Source: Clostridiales bacterium
GTDB taxonomy: Bacteria; Bacillota; Clostridia; Lachnospirales; CAG-274
Assembly (NCBI GenBank): GCA_018371275.1
Contig: JAHALF010000009.1
Span: forward strand, 1 to 64,000
Reading direction: 5' to 3'
Length of the DNA stretch: 64,000 nucleotides
Of this stretch, positions 8,987-17,560 are shown one piece after another. The translations under genes and the position numbers were made by a program. The notes below the pieces were generated by a model. It was given only the letters and a program-made list of their open reading frames with translations. It had not been told where the DNA came from and searched no databases. Position 1 is the stretch's first letter. Each line of letters starts with the position of its first letter.

Positions 8987-9502
8987 ATGTTTAAGAGAAT
9001 TTTTATTTTTTTTATCTATATATTATCAATAATAATATTTATACCTAGTATTACTGTTTATTTTTTTAAAAATGATAGTCAAATTGTAGATATTAAAGAA
9101 GATGATAATATAGATATTATTGATAGCTTAGATGTAATAGAAAGTGAAGAAAAAAGCAATAATAAACTTAAAGATAGTATAGTAGGCACAAATATACCTT
9201 TTGAGGATTATATAATAGGTGTTGTTGGAGCAGAAATGCCTATTAGTTTTGAAGATGAGGCACTAAAGGCTCAAGCTGTTGCAGCTAGAACTTATGCTTA
9301 TAAAAGAGTAGACGATATAAATAAGCCTGTTGATTATAAATCTATTGGACAAGCATATAACAGTATTGAAGAAATGAAAAATAAATGGGGAAATAATTTC
9401 GATACATATTATAATAAAGTTAAAAATGCAGTTTATGGAACACAAGGTATTATTATGACTTATGATAATGAGCCAATAGAAGCTGTTTTTCATTCCACAA
9501 GC
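8987..9502 (+). CDS. spoIID: SpoIID stage II sporulation protein, N-terminal part (interrupted gene)
   Basis: SpoIID is the membrane-anchored lytic transglycosylase that, with SpoIIM and SpoIIP, remodels peptidoglycan during engulfment; it acts from the mother cell. This piece encodes residues 1-172 and stops at 9503-9505 because of an inserted element. Visible are an N-terminal membrane anchor (about residues 3-27), the GVVGAEMP segment with the conserved glutamate near residue 80, and KAQAVAARTYAYKRV. The last residues, IEAVFHSTS, are the point where family members continue with a (G/A)G-x-TE segment; that continuation is found at 18528. A GAGGTG ribosome binding site precedes the ATG. On its own this fragment lacks the C-terminal half and should be inactive. 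Confidence 0.93.
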
Positions 9503-9516
9503 TAAGATGCCATAAT
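9486..9516. repeat. attL of the spoIID element
   Basis: Left junction, with crossover dinucleotide AG at 9500-9501. The spoIID side reads TTTTTCATTCCACA and the element side CTAAGATGCC. The element side pairs as an inverted repeat with the element side of attR (GGCATACTCT), the two 5-base ends GGCAT and ATGCC being exactly equidistant from AG. The spoIID frame is closed by TAA at 9503. Confidence 0.8.
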
Positions 9517-9572
9517 AAACCATAATTAAAAACTTGATAAAATAGGGATTTAATTATGGTTTATTTTTTTGT
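9514..9572 (+). terminator. Strong hairpin terminator just inside attL
   Basis: A perfect 17-bp stem pairs 9514-9530 with 9549-9565, followed by a run of T residues. It lies eleven bases inside the element and would stop transcription arriving from spoIID before it enters the recombinase genes. Confidence 0.8.
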
Positions 9573-9745
9573 GTAACATTAATCAAATAATAAAACTATA
9601 TTGTTTATTTAACTAATGGATATTTGTTAAATTTTATTTTAACTATTCTTAAATATTTTTTAATTATTTTATTTATATAGTAATTTTTTTTTATAAATAG
9701 TAATAAACATATAAAAACTAAATTATATAAGGAGTAGATTTAATA

Positions 9746-9979
9746 ATGGATAATATAGAAGATTTAAAAAATATACCTTTAGAAGAACTTGTAGATATAC
9801 AAAGTATAAAAATAAATTCTGAATTATCGAAGGAAGAAAGAATAGCTGATTATATAAAACAAATAAAAAACCCTTATTGCTATAAATATAAAAATCACAG
9901 AGTAATAGTTCAATTTGATGAAAGTGAAGATGCAAAAACTTTAGAAGAACAATTAAAAACATACATAGAAAATTTATAA
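9746..9979 (+). CDS. Small conserved protein of serine-recombinase elements
   Basis: A 77-residue acidic protein with an AAGGAG ribosome binding site 9 bases before its ATG. The pattern IKINSELSKEERIADYIKQI, then KNPYCYK, then VIVQFDESEDAKTLEEQL resembles a family of small proteins commonly found ahead of large serine recombinases in Clostridia transposons and conjugative elements (I associate it with the DUF6870 type, not verified). It is the first gene of the element and lies about 100 bases upstream of the first recombinase. A role as recombination accessory or directionality factor is a guess from position only. No DNA-binding motif is obvious. Confidence 0.65.
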   Translation: MDNIEDLKNIPLEELVDIQSIKINSELSKEERIADYIKQIKNPYCYKYKNHRVIVQFDESEDAKTLEEQLKTYIENL

Positions 9980-10085
9980 AAATACTAAATTTAGGGAAAA
10001 TTGCGTTAAAGTTATAAAAAATAATACCAATTAAAATTTTGATGCTCAAGTATTTTTAATAAAAATATTTTAGAGGTGTTAAGGT

Positions 10086-11714
10086 ATGAAAAAGTTTAAT
10101 ACAAGCCTTTATTTAAGGTTATCAAAAGAAGATGAAAAAGTTGGAGAAAGTGAAAGTATTAGTAATCAAAAAAGTTTACTTATGGATTTTGTTAATAATA
10201 ATGAAGATTTAAATATTGTGTCTATTAAAATAGATGATGGATATAGTGGTAAAGACTTTGAGCGTCCAGCTTTTAAAGAACTAATGGAGGACATTAGAAA
10301 CAGAAAAGTTGATTGTATTGTAGTTAAAGATTTTTCTAGATTTGGGAGAGATTTTATTGAAGTTGGAAAATTTTTAGAAGAAATTTTTCCCTTTATGAAT
10401 GTACGCTTTATTTCTGTAAATGATAATTATGATAGCTTTAAAAATAAAGATAGTTATGATAATTTAATAGTCCCATTTAAAAACTTAATAAATGATTCTT
10501 ATTTAAGAGATATATCTTTAAAAGTTAAAAGTTCTCTTAATAGTAAAAGGAAGAGAGGAGAATATGTTGGTGTAGCACCAGTATATGGATATTTAAAAGA
10601 CCCAAATAATAAAAATAAAATAATAGTTGATGAAATCGCTGCTAATGTTGTTAGAGATATTTTTAAGTATAGACTAGAAGGACTAAGTATTAACAAAATA
10701 TCTGATAAATTAAATAAAGATGGTATTTTATCTCCTATGGAGTATAAAAAATCATTAGGTATTATTGTTTCTACTTCATTTAAAAGAAAAGAAAAAGCTT
10801 TATGGACAGCAAAAGCAATATATAGAATACTACAAAATCCAATATATATAGGTACATTAGAACAAAGAAAAACAACAAAGCCAAATTTTAAAATTAACAA
10901 GTATGTTAAGGTACCTAAAGAGGAACAAATTATAATTGAAAATAATCACCAACCAATAATTGGTAAGGAGTTATTTCAAAATATACAAAGATTAATGAAA
11001 TTAGATACTAGGATATCACCTTATAAAGAAACGGTATATTTATTAAGTGGATATTTATATTGTGGTGAGTGTGGTTGTAATTTAATATATAAAAATAATG
11101 GAACAAAAGAAAAGCCATATTATTATTATCTTTGTATTAATGGTAAAAATAATAAAAAATGTTTAGGGGTTAGTGTAAGAGTTGATAATTTAGAAGAAAT
11201 TGTTTTTTTAGATATAAAAAGACATATTGAGACAATAGTGAACATAGACTCTATATTAAATACTATTGATTTTTCTTCATATACTTTAAAGGAGATTAAT
11301 AAAATTAAAGAACAAATTAAATTACAAAAAGAAGAAATACATAAAAATAAACTTTTTAAATTGAAAGTTTATGAGGACTTTAAAAATAATATAATAACTA
11401 ATGAAGAATACATTCAATTTAATATGTCATATACAAGTAAAATAGATAAAGGTAATAAAGCATTGGACAAGTTTGAAAATGAAATTTTAGAATTAGAAAA
11501 AGGGGCAAAAAACAACCAACAATTTTTACAGTATTTTAAAAAATACGAAAATATTCAATTTTTAACAAGAGAATTAGTTGTAAATTTAATTGAGCAAATA
11601 AAAGTTTTTAAAAACAAAGATATAGAAATTCATTATAGATATAAAAATGAATATTATAGATTACTATATTATATTAAAAATATATCTAAATGTCATGAAA
11701 TAGATAATGGCTAG
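10086..11714 (+). CDS. Large serine recombinase 1
   Basis: A 542-residue site-specific recombinase of the large serine (resolvase/invertase) family, which cuts and rejoins DNA through a phosphoserine link. The catalytic Ser13 is in LYLRLSKED; the resolvase core runs to about residue 150 with VVKDFSRFGRDFIEVG. The recombinase domain spans roughly 160-290, a zinc ribbon begins at CGECGCNL near 327 with a second pair at LCINGKNNKKC, and a coiled coil covers about 390-470. Everything needed for activity is present. GAGGTG precedes the ATG. Its last 8 bases overlap recombinase 2, so the three recombinase genes form one operon. Confidence 0.93.
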   Translation: MKKFNTSLYLRLSKEDEKVGESESISNQKSLLMDFVNNNEDLNIVSIKIDDGYSGKDFERPAFKELMEDIRNRKVDCIVVKDFSRFGRDFIEVGKFLEEIFPFMNVRFISVNDNYDSFKNKDSYDNLIVPFKNLINDSYLRDISLKVKSSLNSKRKRGEYVGVAPVYGYLKDPNNKNKIIVDEIAANVVRDIFKYRLEGLSINKISDKLNKDGILSPMEYKKSLGIIVSTSFKRKEKALWTAKAIYRILQNPIYIGTLEQRKTTKPNFKINKYVKVPKEEQIIIENNHQPIIGKELFQNIQRLMKLDTRISPYKETVYLLSGYLYCGECGCNLIYKNNGTKEKPYYYYLCINGKNNKKCLGVSVRVDNLEEIVFLDIKRHIETIVNIDSILNTIDFSSYTLKEINKIKEQIKLQKEEIHKNKLFKLKVYEDFKNNIITNEEYIQFNMSYTSKIDKGNKALDKFENEILELEKGAKNNQQFLQYFKKYENIQFLTRELVVNLIEQIKVFKNKDIEIHYRYKNEYYRLLYYIKNISKCHEIDNG

Positions 11715-13341
11715 AAAAAGTAGAAAAAATAATAATGAAATTGTTAAAGATACAACTATTTATAATAAATATAATGTTGGTGTTTATGTTAGACTATCAA
11801 GAGTAGATAATATTAAAGAAAATATTGATTCAATAGAAAACCAAAAAAATATTATTTTAGATTACATTAAATATAATAGTGAATTTAAATTAATCAATAT
11901 TTATGAAGATGCTAATTTTTCTGGTACAAATTTTAAAAGAGATGGATTTAAAATGCTTATGGAAGATATAAGGAAAGGAAAGATAAATTGTATAATAGTA
12001 AAAGATTTATCACGATTTGGGCGAAATTATATAGAATGTGGTAATTATCTTGAAAAAATATTTCCTTTTATGAATGTTAGATTTATAGCTATAAATGACA
12101 ATTATGATAGTAATAAAGAAGATAGTAATGAAATACTATTAATGCATCTTAAAAATATAATTAATGATATATATGCTAAAGATATATCTAAAAAAGTATG
12201 TACAGTTCTTAATCAAAAAAGAAAAGATGGACAATTTATAGGGTCTTGGGCTAGTTATGGATATTTAAAAGACCCAAATAATAAAAATAAACTCATTATA
12301 AATGATGAAACAGCACCTGTTATAAAATATATATTTGATTTAAGATTACAAGGTTTTAGTTATAGTAAAATTGTAATTAACTTAAATGAAAAAAATATTT
12401 TATCACCTTATGCTTATTTGCACAAAATAGGTATTTTAAAAAATGAATTATATAGAAATAAAAAATGGACTATTACAAATATTAAAAATATTTTATCAAA
12501 TCAAGTTTATATAGGAAATATAGTCCAGGGAAAAAAAAGGACAAATTTATCAAAAGATAAAAAACAGGAATTTGTAAAAAGTGATGAATGGATAATATCT
12601 TATAATACACATAAACCTATTATCTCAAATGAGATTTTTTATAAAGTACAGGAAATTAACAAGGATGTAAAGGGTAAATATGAAGCTAATATTAAAAATT
12701 ATAAAAGTAAAAAAACTACTATAAATATTTTTAAAGGTATTATCAATTGTGGTTGTTGTAATAAAAAATTAAGTAGAAAAGAGCAATTAATAAATAATAA
12801 AAATAAAGCTTATAGGTTTTTCCAATGTAATGGTAAGAAAATTAAACAATGTAATTTTACTACTATAAATGAAGATATTATAAAGGAAGTTGTTTTTGAA
12901 CAACTAAGAAATGAAATAATATTAATAAATAAATTTAATTTTTTTATTAAAGAAAGTCACAATATTATTAATTTTGACGTAGAAAATTTAAAGGTAATGT
13001 TAAAAGACATTAATTTAGAAATAGAAAAAGTAAATATATATAATAAAAATGCTTATGAAGATTATCTTATAGGTACATTAAATAAAGATGAATATTTATT
13101 TATAAAAGATAACTATTTAGAAAAAATAAGAACTTTAATTAAAAATAAGGAAAATTTAGAAAATGAGTTAATTAATTTAGAAAATGATTTTATAAGTAAT
13201 AAATGTTTTGATGAATTTTCTAAATTTGATAATATAGGAGTTTTAACAAAAGAATTAATACAAAATTTTATATATGAAATTATTATTTATGAGGACAAAA
13301 CTATACAAATAAAATTTAAGTATAAAAATGCTTATTATTAG
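11707..13341 (+). CDS. Large serine recombinase 2
   Basis: A 544-residue large serine recombinase, paralogous to its neighbours. It has a basic N-terminal extension of about 20 residues before the fold, so the catalytic serine is Ser31 in VYVRLSRVD. The resolvase core contains IVKDLSRFGRNYIECG, the recombinase domain follows with SYGYLKDPNNKNK (nearly identical in recombinase 1), and the zinc ribbon is NCGCCNKKL with FFQCNGKKIKQC. A coiled coil precedes the C terminus. It starts within the end of recombinase 1 (overlap of 8 bases), indicating translational coupling. All motifs look intact. Confidence 0.92.
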   Translation: MARKSRKNNNEIVKDTTIYNKYNVGVYVRLSRVDNIKENIDSIENQKNIILDYIKYNSEFKLINIYEDANFSGTNFKRDGFKMLMEDIRKGKINCIIVKDLSRFGRNYIECGNYLEKIFPFMNVRFIAINDNYDSNKEDSNEILLMHLKNIINDIYAKDISKKVCTVLNQKRKDGQFIGSWASYGYLKDPNNKNKLIINDETAPVIKYIFDLRLQGFSYSKIVINLNEKNILSPYAYLHKIGILKNELYRNKKWTITNIKNILSNQVYIGNIVQGKKRTNLSKDKKQEFVKSDEWIISYNTHKPIISNEIFYKVQEINKDVKGKYEANIKNYKSKKTTINIFKGIINCGCCNKKLSRKEQLINNKNKAYRFFQCNGKKIKQCNFTTINEDIIKEVVFEQLRNEIILINKFNFFIKESHNIINFDVENLKVMLKDINLEIEKVNIYNKNAYEDYLIGTLNKDEYLFIKDNYLEKIRTLIKNKENLENELINLENDFISNKCFDEFSKFDNIGVLTKELIQNFIYEIIIYEDKTIQIKFKYKNAYY

Positions 13342-13359
13342 TTAGAAGGGATTAAAAAA

Positions 13360-14892
13360 ATGTCATATAGTATAGGCATATATACAAGAGTATCAAAACA
13401 AGATGGAGATAAATCAAGTGAACAAAGTAAAAGTATTAAAAATCAAAAAATATTTATAGAAGATTATATTAAAAATAATAATGATTTAATAGGGAGTAAA
13501 ATATATTATTATAGTGATGATGGATTTTCAGGAAGAAATTTTAATAGACCTGGCATAAAAACTTTATTAGAAGATGTAAAGAGTGGAAAAATAACCTGTA
13601 TAATAACAAAAGATTTGTCAAGATTTGGAAGAGATTATATAGAAGTAAATAATTATTTAGATAAAATATTTCCATTTTTTAAACTTAGGTTTATATCTAT
13701 AAATGATAATTATGACAGTTATAATAATGATGGTTTAACAACAGATTTGGATATATCTTTTAAAAATATATTATATAGTTATTATTCTAAAGACTTATCT
13801 AAAAAGGTTAAATCTGGTTTAATATCAAAGGCTAAAGAAGGGAAAAATATTGCATCATTTGGTGTATTTGGATATACAAGAAATAAAGAAACAAAGAAAT
13901 TAGAAATAAACCCAGAAACAGCACCAATAGTAGAAATGATATTTAATTTAGTAGAAAATGGGCATACTAGAAGTGAAGTTTGTAAAATACTAAATGCCCA
14001 AAATATACCTACAAAAAGCGAATATAATATAAAAAATGGTATTAGAAAGAGTTATGTAAGAAAAGTAGAAAATAAAGTATGGAAAATAATAGATATACAT
14101 AGAGTATTAAATGATGAAACATATATAGGAACAACTATAAATTTTAAGATGAAAACTATTAAGCCAGGTTGTAGTAAGCGAATGAAAAATTATGAAAGGG
14201 ATATTATTAAAATTGAAAATACTCACGAGCCAATAGTTTCAAAAGAAACTTTTGAAAGGGTTAAAGCTAAAAAAAGAACACAAAAAAGAAATAATATATC
14301 TAAAAATATATTTGCTTATAAATTAAAGTGTGGACATTGTGGATATTCATTAAAGTTTAAGTCTATATATAAAGATAATGAAATTATAAATAAAAAATAT
14401 TCTTGTCTTACAAAGAGAGAAGTAAAAGAGTCACAATGTGAAAATATTTTTATAACAGAAAGTGAGTTAAAAGAAATTGTTTTTGAAATCCTAAAATTTA
14501 AAATATCAAGTTGTGTAAATAATAATATTAATGATAAAAATATTATTGATTTAGAAAATGAAAAAATAAATGAACATAATATGAAAATAAATGCTTTAAA
14601 AATAAGTAGACAACAATTATATGAAAAATATGTAGAAAATAAAATAACATTAGATAGTTATATAAAGTTAAAAGAAGAAAAAGAAAATAATATAAATGTT
14701 ATTTTAGAAAAAATACAACTTTCAAAAGATAAAATAAAACATTATAAAGCCATTGATAATGAAAAAAATTTTTTTAAACAATATATAAGTGAAGAACAAT
14801 TAACAAAAAAATTAGTAGATCTTTTTGTAAAATGTATTTATTTGTATCAAAATAATACTATTGTTATAAAATGGAATTTTAAAGAGCTGTAA
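13360..14892 (+). CDS. Large serine recombinase 3
   Basis: A 510-residue large serine recombinase and the last of three in tandem. Ser12 in IYTRVSKQD is the expected nucleophile; IITKDLSRFGRDYIEVN marks the rest of the active site. The recombinase domain covers about 155-290, the zinc ribbon is KCGHCGYSL near 320 with a distal pair YSCLTKREVKESQC, and a lysine/glutamate-rich coiled coil runs near 390-465. It begins 18 bases after recombinase 2. Adjacent triplets of serine integrases are known from some streptococcal and other Firmicute integrative elements; which of the three acts on the spoIID site cannot be told from sequence. A terminator follows at 14908. Confidence 0.93.
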   Translation: MSYSIGIYTRVSKQDGDKSSEQSKSIKNQKIFIEDYIKNNNDLIGSKIYYYSDDGFSGRNFNRPGIKTLLEDVKSGKITCIITKDLSRFGRDYIEVNNYLDKIFPFFKLRFISINDNYDSYNNDGLTTDLDISFKNILYSYYSKDLSKKVKSGLISKAKEGKNIASFGVFGYTRNKETKKLEINPETAPIVEMIFNLVENGHTRSEVCKILNAQNIPTKSEYNIKNGIRKSYVRKVENKVWKIIDIHRVLNDETYIGTTINFKMKTIKPGCSKRMKNYERDIIKIENTHEPIVSKETFERVKAKKRTQKRNNISKNIFAYKLKCGHCGYSLKFKSIYKDNEIINKKYSCLTKREVKESQCENIFITESELKEIVFEILKFKISSCVNNNINDKNIIDLENEKINEHNMKINALKISRQQLYEKYVENKITLDSYIKLKEEKENNINVILEKIQLSKDKIKHYKAIDNEKNFFKQYISEEQLTKKLVDLFVKCIYLYQNNTIVIKWNFKEL

Positions 14893-14907
14893 TTAACACA
14901 TTAATTT

Positions 14908-14944
14908 AAAGGGTGATTAAGTAAAAATTTAATTACCTTTTTTT
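14908..14944 (+). terminator. Terminator after recombinase 3
   Basis: AAAGGGTGATTAA at 14908-14920 pairs, with one unpaired position and G-U pairs, with TTAATTACCTTT at 14929-14940, followed by a T run. It separates the recombinase operon from the agr operon. Confidence 0.7.
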
Positions 14945-15151
14945 ATATAAAAAATTAAGATTTAATATAATAAGATAATAATTAATATCTATTTGTATAT
15001 TATAAGATATAAAATAAGTTTATGTATTAAAAAATATATTTAATAAAATAATGATAAAAATAGGAAATGGAAATATGAGTATATAATAAGATTCTATAAG
15101 AAATATTGCATAGGGAGAAAATTGTAAATTATTTGTGTTTAATACATAAAG

Positions 15152-15180
15152 TTGAAACTTTTAGGCAAATAATGTATAAT
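15152..15180 (+). promoter_or_regulatory. Sigma-A type promoter of the agrA-agrC genes
   Basis: TTGAAA at 15152-15157, a 17-base spacer, and a perfect TATAAT at 15175-15180, about 45 bases before the agrA start codon. Confidence 0.75.
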
Positions 15181-15225
15181 ATAATTAATAAATTATCTAT
15201 ATATTAAATGGGAGAGTAGAGGAAG

Positions 15226-15948
15226 ATGTTAAATATAGCTATTTTAGATGATGATATTTGTATATGTAGCGAAATAGAAAGTATTTTATTACAACATTTA
15301 AAAAATTATTACTTAAAATTTAATATAGACATTTTTTATAATGGAAATAAGTTTATAGAACAGTTAGAATATGGAGAAAAATATGATATTTTGTTTTTAG
15401 ATATAGAAATAGGAGACTTAACTGGTTTAGATATTGGAAAATATGTAAGAGAAACTTTAAAAGATGAAATAATGAAAATAATATATATATCATCTCATAC
15501 AAGTTATGCTATGAAGTTATTTAAAGTAAGACCTACACATTTTTTAGTTAAACCAATAAAAAAAGAAGAATTTATTGATATAATTAATATTTTATTAAAT
15601 CTAATTAATAGCCAATATGAATATTTTGAATTTAATTTAGATTTTAATATACGTCGTGTATATTTAAAAGATATAATATATTTTAATACAATAAAAGAAT
15701 CTAAAAAAATTATGTTAAGAACACCAAAAAAAGATTTTATATTTTATGGTAGAATTAAAGAAATTTATAATTTTTTAAAAGAGTATAGGTTTATACAGCC
15801 ATTTAATTCTTATATAGTAAATTATGATTATGTAAAAAATATAGAAAAGGATAAAATAATTTTATTTAATGGAGAAGAGGTTCCATTAAGTAGATATAAG
15901 ATTAAAGAAATAAAATCTTTACAAATAAAATTTATGAAAGAAATGTAA
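15226..15948 (+). CDS. agrA: AgrA-like LytTR response regulator
   Basis: A 240-residue response regulator. The receiver domain (1-125) has the acidic pocket LDDD at 7-10, the phosphoacceptor Asp59 in LFLDIEIGD and the switch/lysine segment FLVKPIKK. A LytTR DNA-binding domain occupies about 135-235 (RRVYLKDIIYFNTIKESKK, then QPFNSYIVNYDYV). LytTR regulators bind paired direct repeats spaced about two helical turns, and such a pair lies upstream of agrD at 17295-17330. GGGAGAG precedes the ATG. With the kinase 4 bases downstream it forms the two-component half of an agr quorum-sensing circuit. Confidence 0.93.
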   Translation: MLNIAILDDDICICSEIESILLQHLKNYYLKFNIDIFYNGNKFIEQLEYGEKYDILFLDIEIGDLTGLDIGKYVRETLKDEIMKIIYISSHTSYAMKLFKVRPTHFLVKPIKKEEFIDIINILLNLINSQYEYFEFNLDFNIRRVYLKDIIYFNTIKESKKIMLRTPKKDFIFYGRIKEIYNFLKEYRFIQPFNSYIVNYDYVKNIEKDKIILFNGEEVPLSRYKIKEIKSLQIKFMKEM

Positions 15949-15952
15949 AATT

Positions 15953-17251
15953 ATGAATATAATAGAGTATTTAATTTATAATTTTTTACTTATTTTTATA
16001 ATTTACAAGGGAACAAATACAATATTTAATGAGAATATAGTATATAATAAAAAAATAGAAAGATTATCATACATTTTATACTATATATTTATTTCATCTT
16101 TATATTTAATAAATGGTGTTCCAGTTATTATGATGATTTTTAATCTAATTTGTATATTTTTAATTCAATTTAATTATAAAATAGCTATTAAAGATAAAAT
16201 GTTATTATCAATGTATTTATATTTATTATTACTTATAATGGATTTATTTATTGTTTCCATAGTAAATAAATTGGATATAGATATATTTAAAAAAATTTTA
16301 AAAATTAGTGACGTTTCACTAGATAGTATATTAATATATTTATTGATATTTTCATTAATAATAAAATCTTTAAAAATTTTTAAAAACATAAGGTTTAAAG
16401 TTGATATTCCTAAAAGTTTTTTATTACCATTAATAATTGTACCTTTTATGAGTATGTGTTTATTATTACTATTATTAGAAGTTTTAGGAAGTTATAAAAT
16501 AGAATTTTTCTTTATAATAATTGTTTTACTTATTTTAAATGTATGTGTTTTTTTATCATATAATTATATAATTGCAACATTAGTAAAAAAAGAGGAGCAA
16601 ACTATTTTAGAACAAAAGTATCTAACTTATGTAGAACAATTTGAAATAATAAAAGATAAATTTGAAAGTTTAAACATGTTAAAGCACGATATAAAAAAGC
16701 ACTTTATGTTTATAAATCAACTAATTTTAGATGAAAATTATTCAGAAGTTTTAGAATATATAAATGAGCTTAATAATAATATATTAAGAGAAAATGAAAA
16801 GATTGTAAAAATTGATAATCCTTATATCGATACAATTTTAAATTTAAAATTAAATGAGGCTATAAAAAACAATATTGAAATAAAAGCTAATGTAAGTTTG
16901 CCATATGATTTAAATGTCTCTACAATTGATATGGTTTGTTTAATAGGTAATATATTAGATAACTGTATTGAAGCAAATCTTAAATTAAAAGAAAATGAAA
17001 GATATATATTTTTAAAAATAAAATATTACTCCAAAACAATATTTATGAATGTATATAATAAATATAATGAAATTATACTAGATAACAAAGGAAATATTGT
17101 AAGCTCAAAAATAAATAGAAAACAAAAATATGGAGTTGGTATAAAAATAATAAAAAAAATAGTTGAAAATTATAATGGTTTATTAGAAATAGAACACAAT
17201 AATAATAATTTTAACTTATCTATAATATTAAACTTAAAAGATGATGACTAG
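15953..17251 (+). CDS. agrC: AgrC-like sensor histidine kinase
   Basis: A 432-residue membrane sensor kinase. Several hydrophobic segments fill residues 1-210, as expected for the peptide-sensing domain of AgrC-type receptors. The phosphoacceptor is probably His245 in LNMLKHDIKKHF, followed by a GHKL ATPase domain with the N box IGNILDNCIEAN at 331-342 and a G box GVGIKIIKKIVE near 397-408. This HPK10-like layout is typical of autoinducer peptide receptors. It lies between agrA and agrD in the same direction. The intergenic stretch after it carries a separate promoter with LytTR sites, so agrDB can be induced by the signal. Confidence 0.92.
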   Translation: MNIIEYLIYNFLLIFIIYKGTNTIFNENIVYNKKIERLSYILYYIFISSLYLINGVPVIMMIFNLICIFLIQFNYKIAIKDKMLLSMYLYLLLLIMDLFIVSIVNKLDIDIFKKILKISDVSLDSILIYLLIFSLIIKSLKIFKNIRFKVDIPKSFLLPLIIVPFMSMCLLLLLLEVLGSYKIEFFFIIIVLLILNVCVFLSYNYIIATLVKKEEQTILEQKYLTYVEQFEIIKDKFESLNMLKHDIKKHFMFINQLILDENYSEVLEYINELNNNILRENEKIVKIDNPYIDTILNLKLNEAIKNNIEIKANVSLPYDLNVSTIDMVCLIGNILDNCIEANLKLKENERYIFLKIKYYSKTIFMNVYNKYNEIILDNKGNIVSSKINRKQKYGVGIKIIKKIVENYNGLLEIEHNNNNFNLSIILNLKDDD

Positions 17252-17294
17252 ATTAATTTTATTAAATATTTTTTGGTTTTAAAATTTAGAATAT

Positions 17295-17330
17295 ACTAAT
17301 TAAGGAAAAATATATACCAATTAAGGAAAA
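17295..17330 (+). promoter_or_regulatory. Tandem LytTR (AgrA-type) binding sites upstream of agrD
   Basis: Two direct repeats, ACTAATTAAGGAAAA at 17295-17309 and ACCAATTAAGGAAAA at 17316-17330, differ at one position and are offset by 21 bases, two helical turns. This matches the layout of AgrA/VirR sites, whose core in staphylococci is ACAGTTAAG. They end two bases before the -35 box. Confidence 0.75.
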
Positions 17331-17332
17331 TT

Positions 17333-17361
17333 TTGGCATAAAAAAATATTTATGATATTAT
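17333..17361 (+). promoter_or_regulatory. agrD-agrB promoter
   Basis: TTGGCA at 17333-17338, 17-base spacer, TATTAT at 17356-17361; a perfect TATAAT is also present at 17359-17364 but at 20-base spacing. A weak core promoter behind two LytTR sites is what an activator-dependent autoinduction promoter should look like. Confidence 0.6.
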
Positions 17362-17398
17362 AATTATATAATAAATAATTAGAGAGAGGGTATAAAAA

Positions 17399-17557
17399 AT
17401 GAAAAAATTTTCTAAAATATTTAAAACAGAAAAAATATTATATTTAATGAGTTTAGTTGCATTTTCTATAACTACTTTTAACGTTAATACAAATTGTATG
17501 TTTGCAATACACCAGCCTAAATTACCAGAACAAGCTAAAAAGCTTCGTAAGTTTTAG
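17399..17557 (+). CDS. agrD: AgrD-type cyclic lactone autoinducer precursor
   Basis: A 52-residue peptide that the ORF size cut-off would miss, behind a clear AGAGAGAGGG ribosome binding site and 3 bases before agrB. The N-terminal part (1-27) is a basic then hydrophobic amphipathic leader. The centre reads TNCMFAIHQP with Cys33 as the only cysteine, and the tail KLPEQAKKLRKF is the charged, proline-containing C-terminal recognition region typical of AgrD. By analogy AgrB would cut after Ile37 and close a five-residue thiolactone (CMFAI), leaving an N-terminal tail of unknown length. The family assignment is strong; the exact mature peptide is inference. Confidence 0.88.
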   Translation: MKKFSKIFKTEKILYLMSLVAFSITTFNVNTNCMFAIHQPKLPEQAKKLRKF

Positions 17558-17560
17558 AGT

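Larger units (their letters stand above)
14893..15225 (+). other. Intergenic region between recombinases and agr operon
   Basis: This 333-base gap holds the recombinase terminator (14908-14944) and the promoter of the agr regulator gene (15152-15180). The AT-rich stretch between them shows no gene or further structure I can support. Confidence 0.6.
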
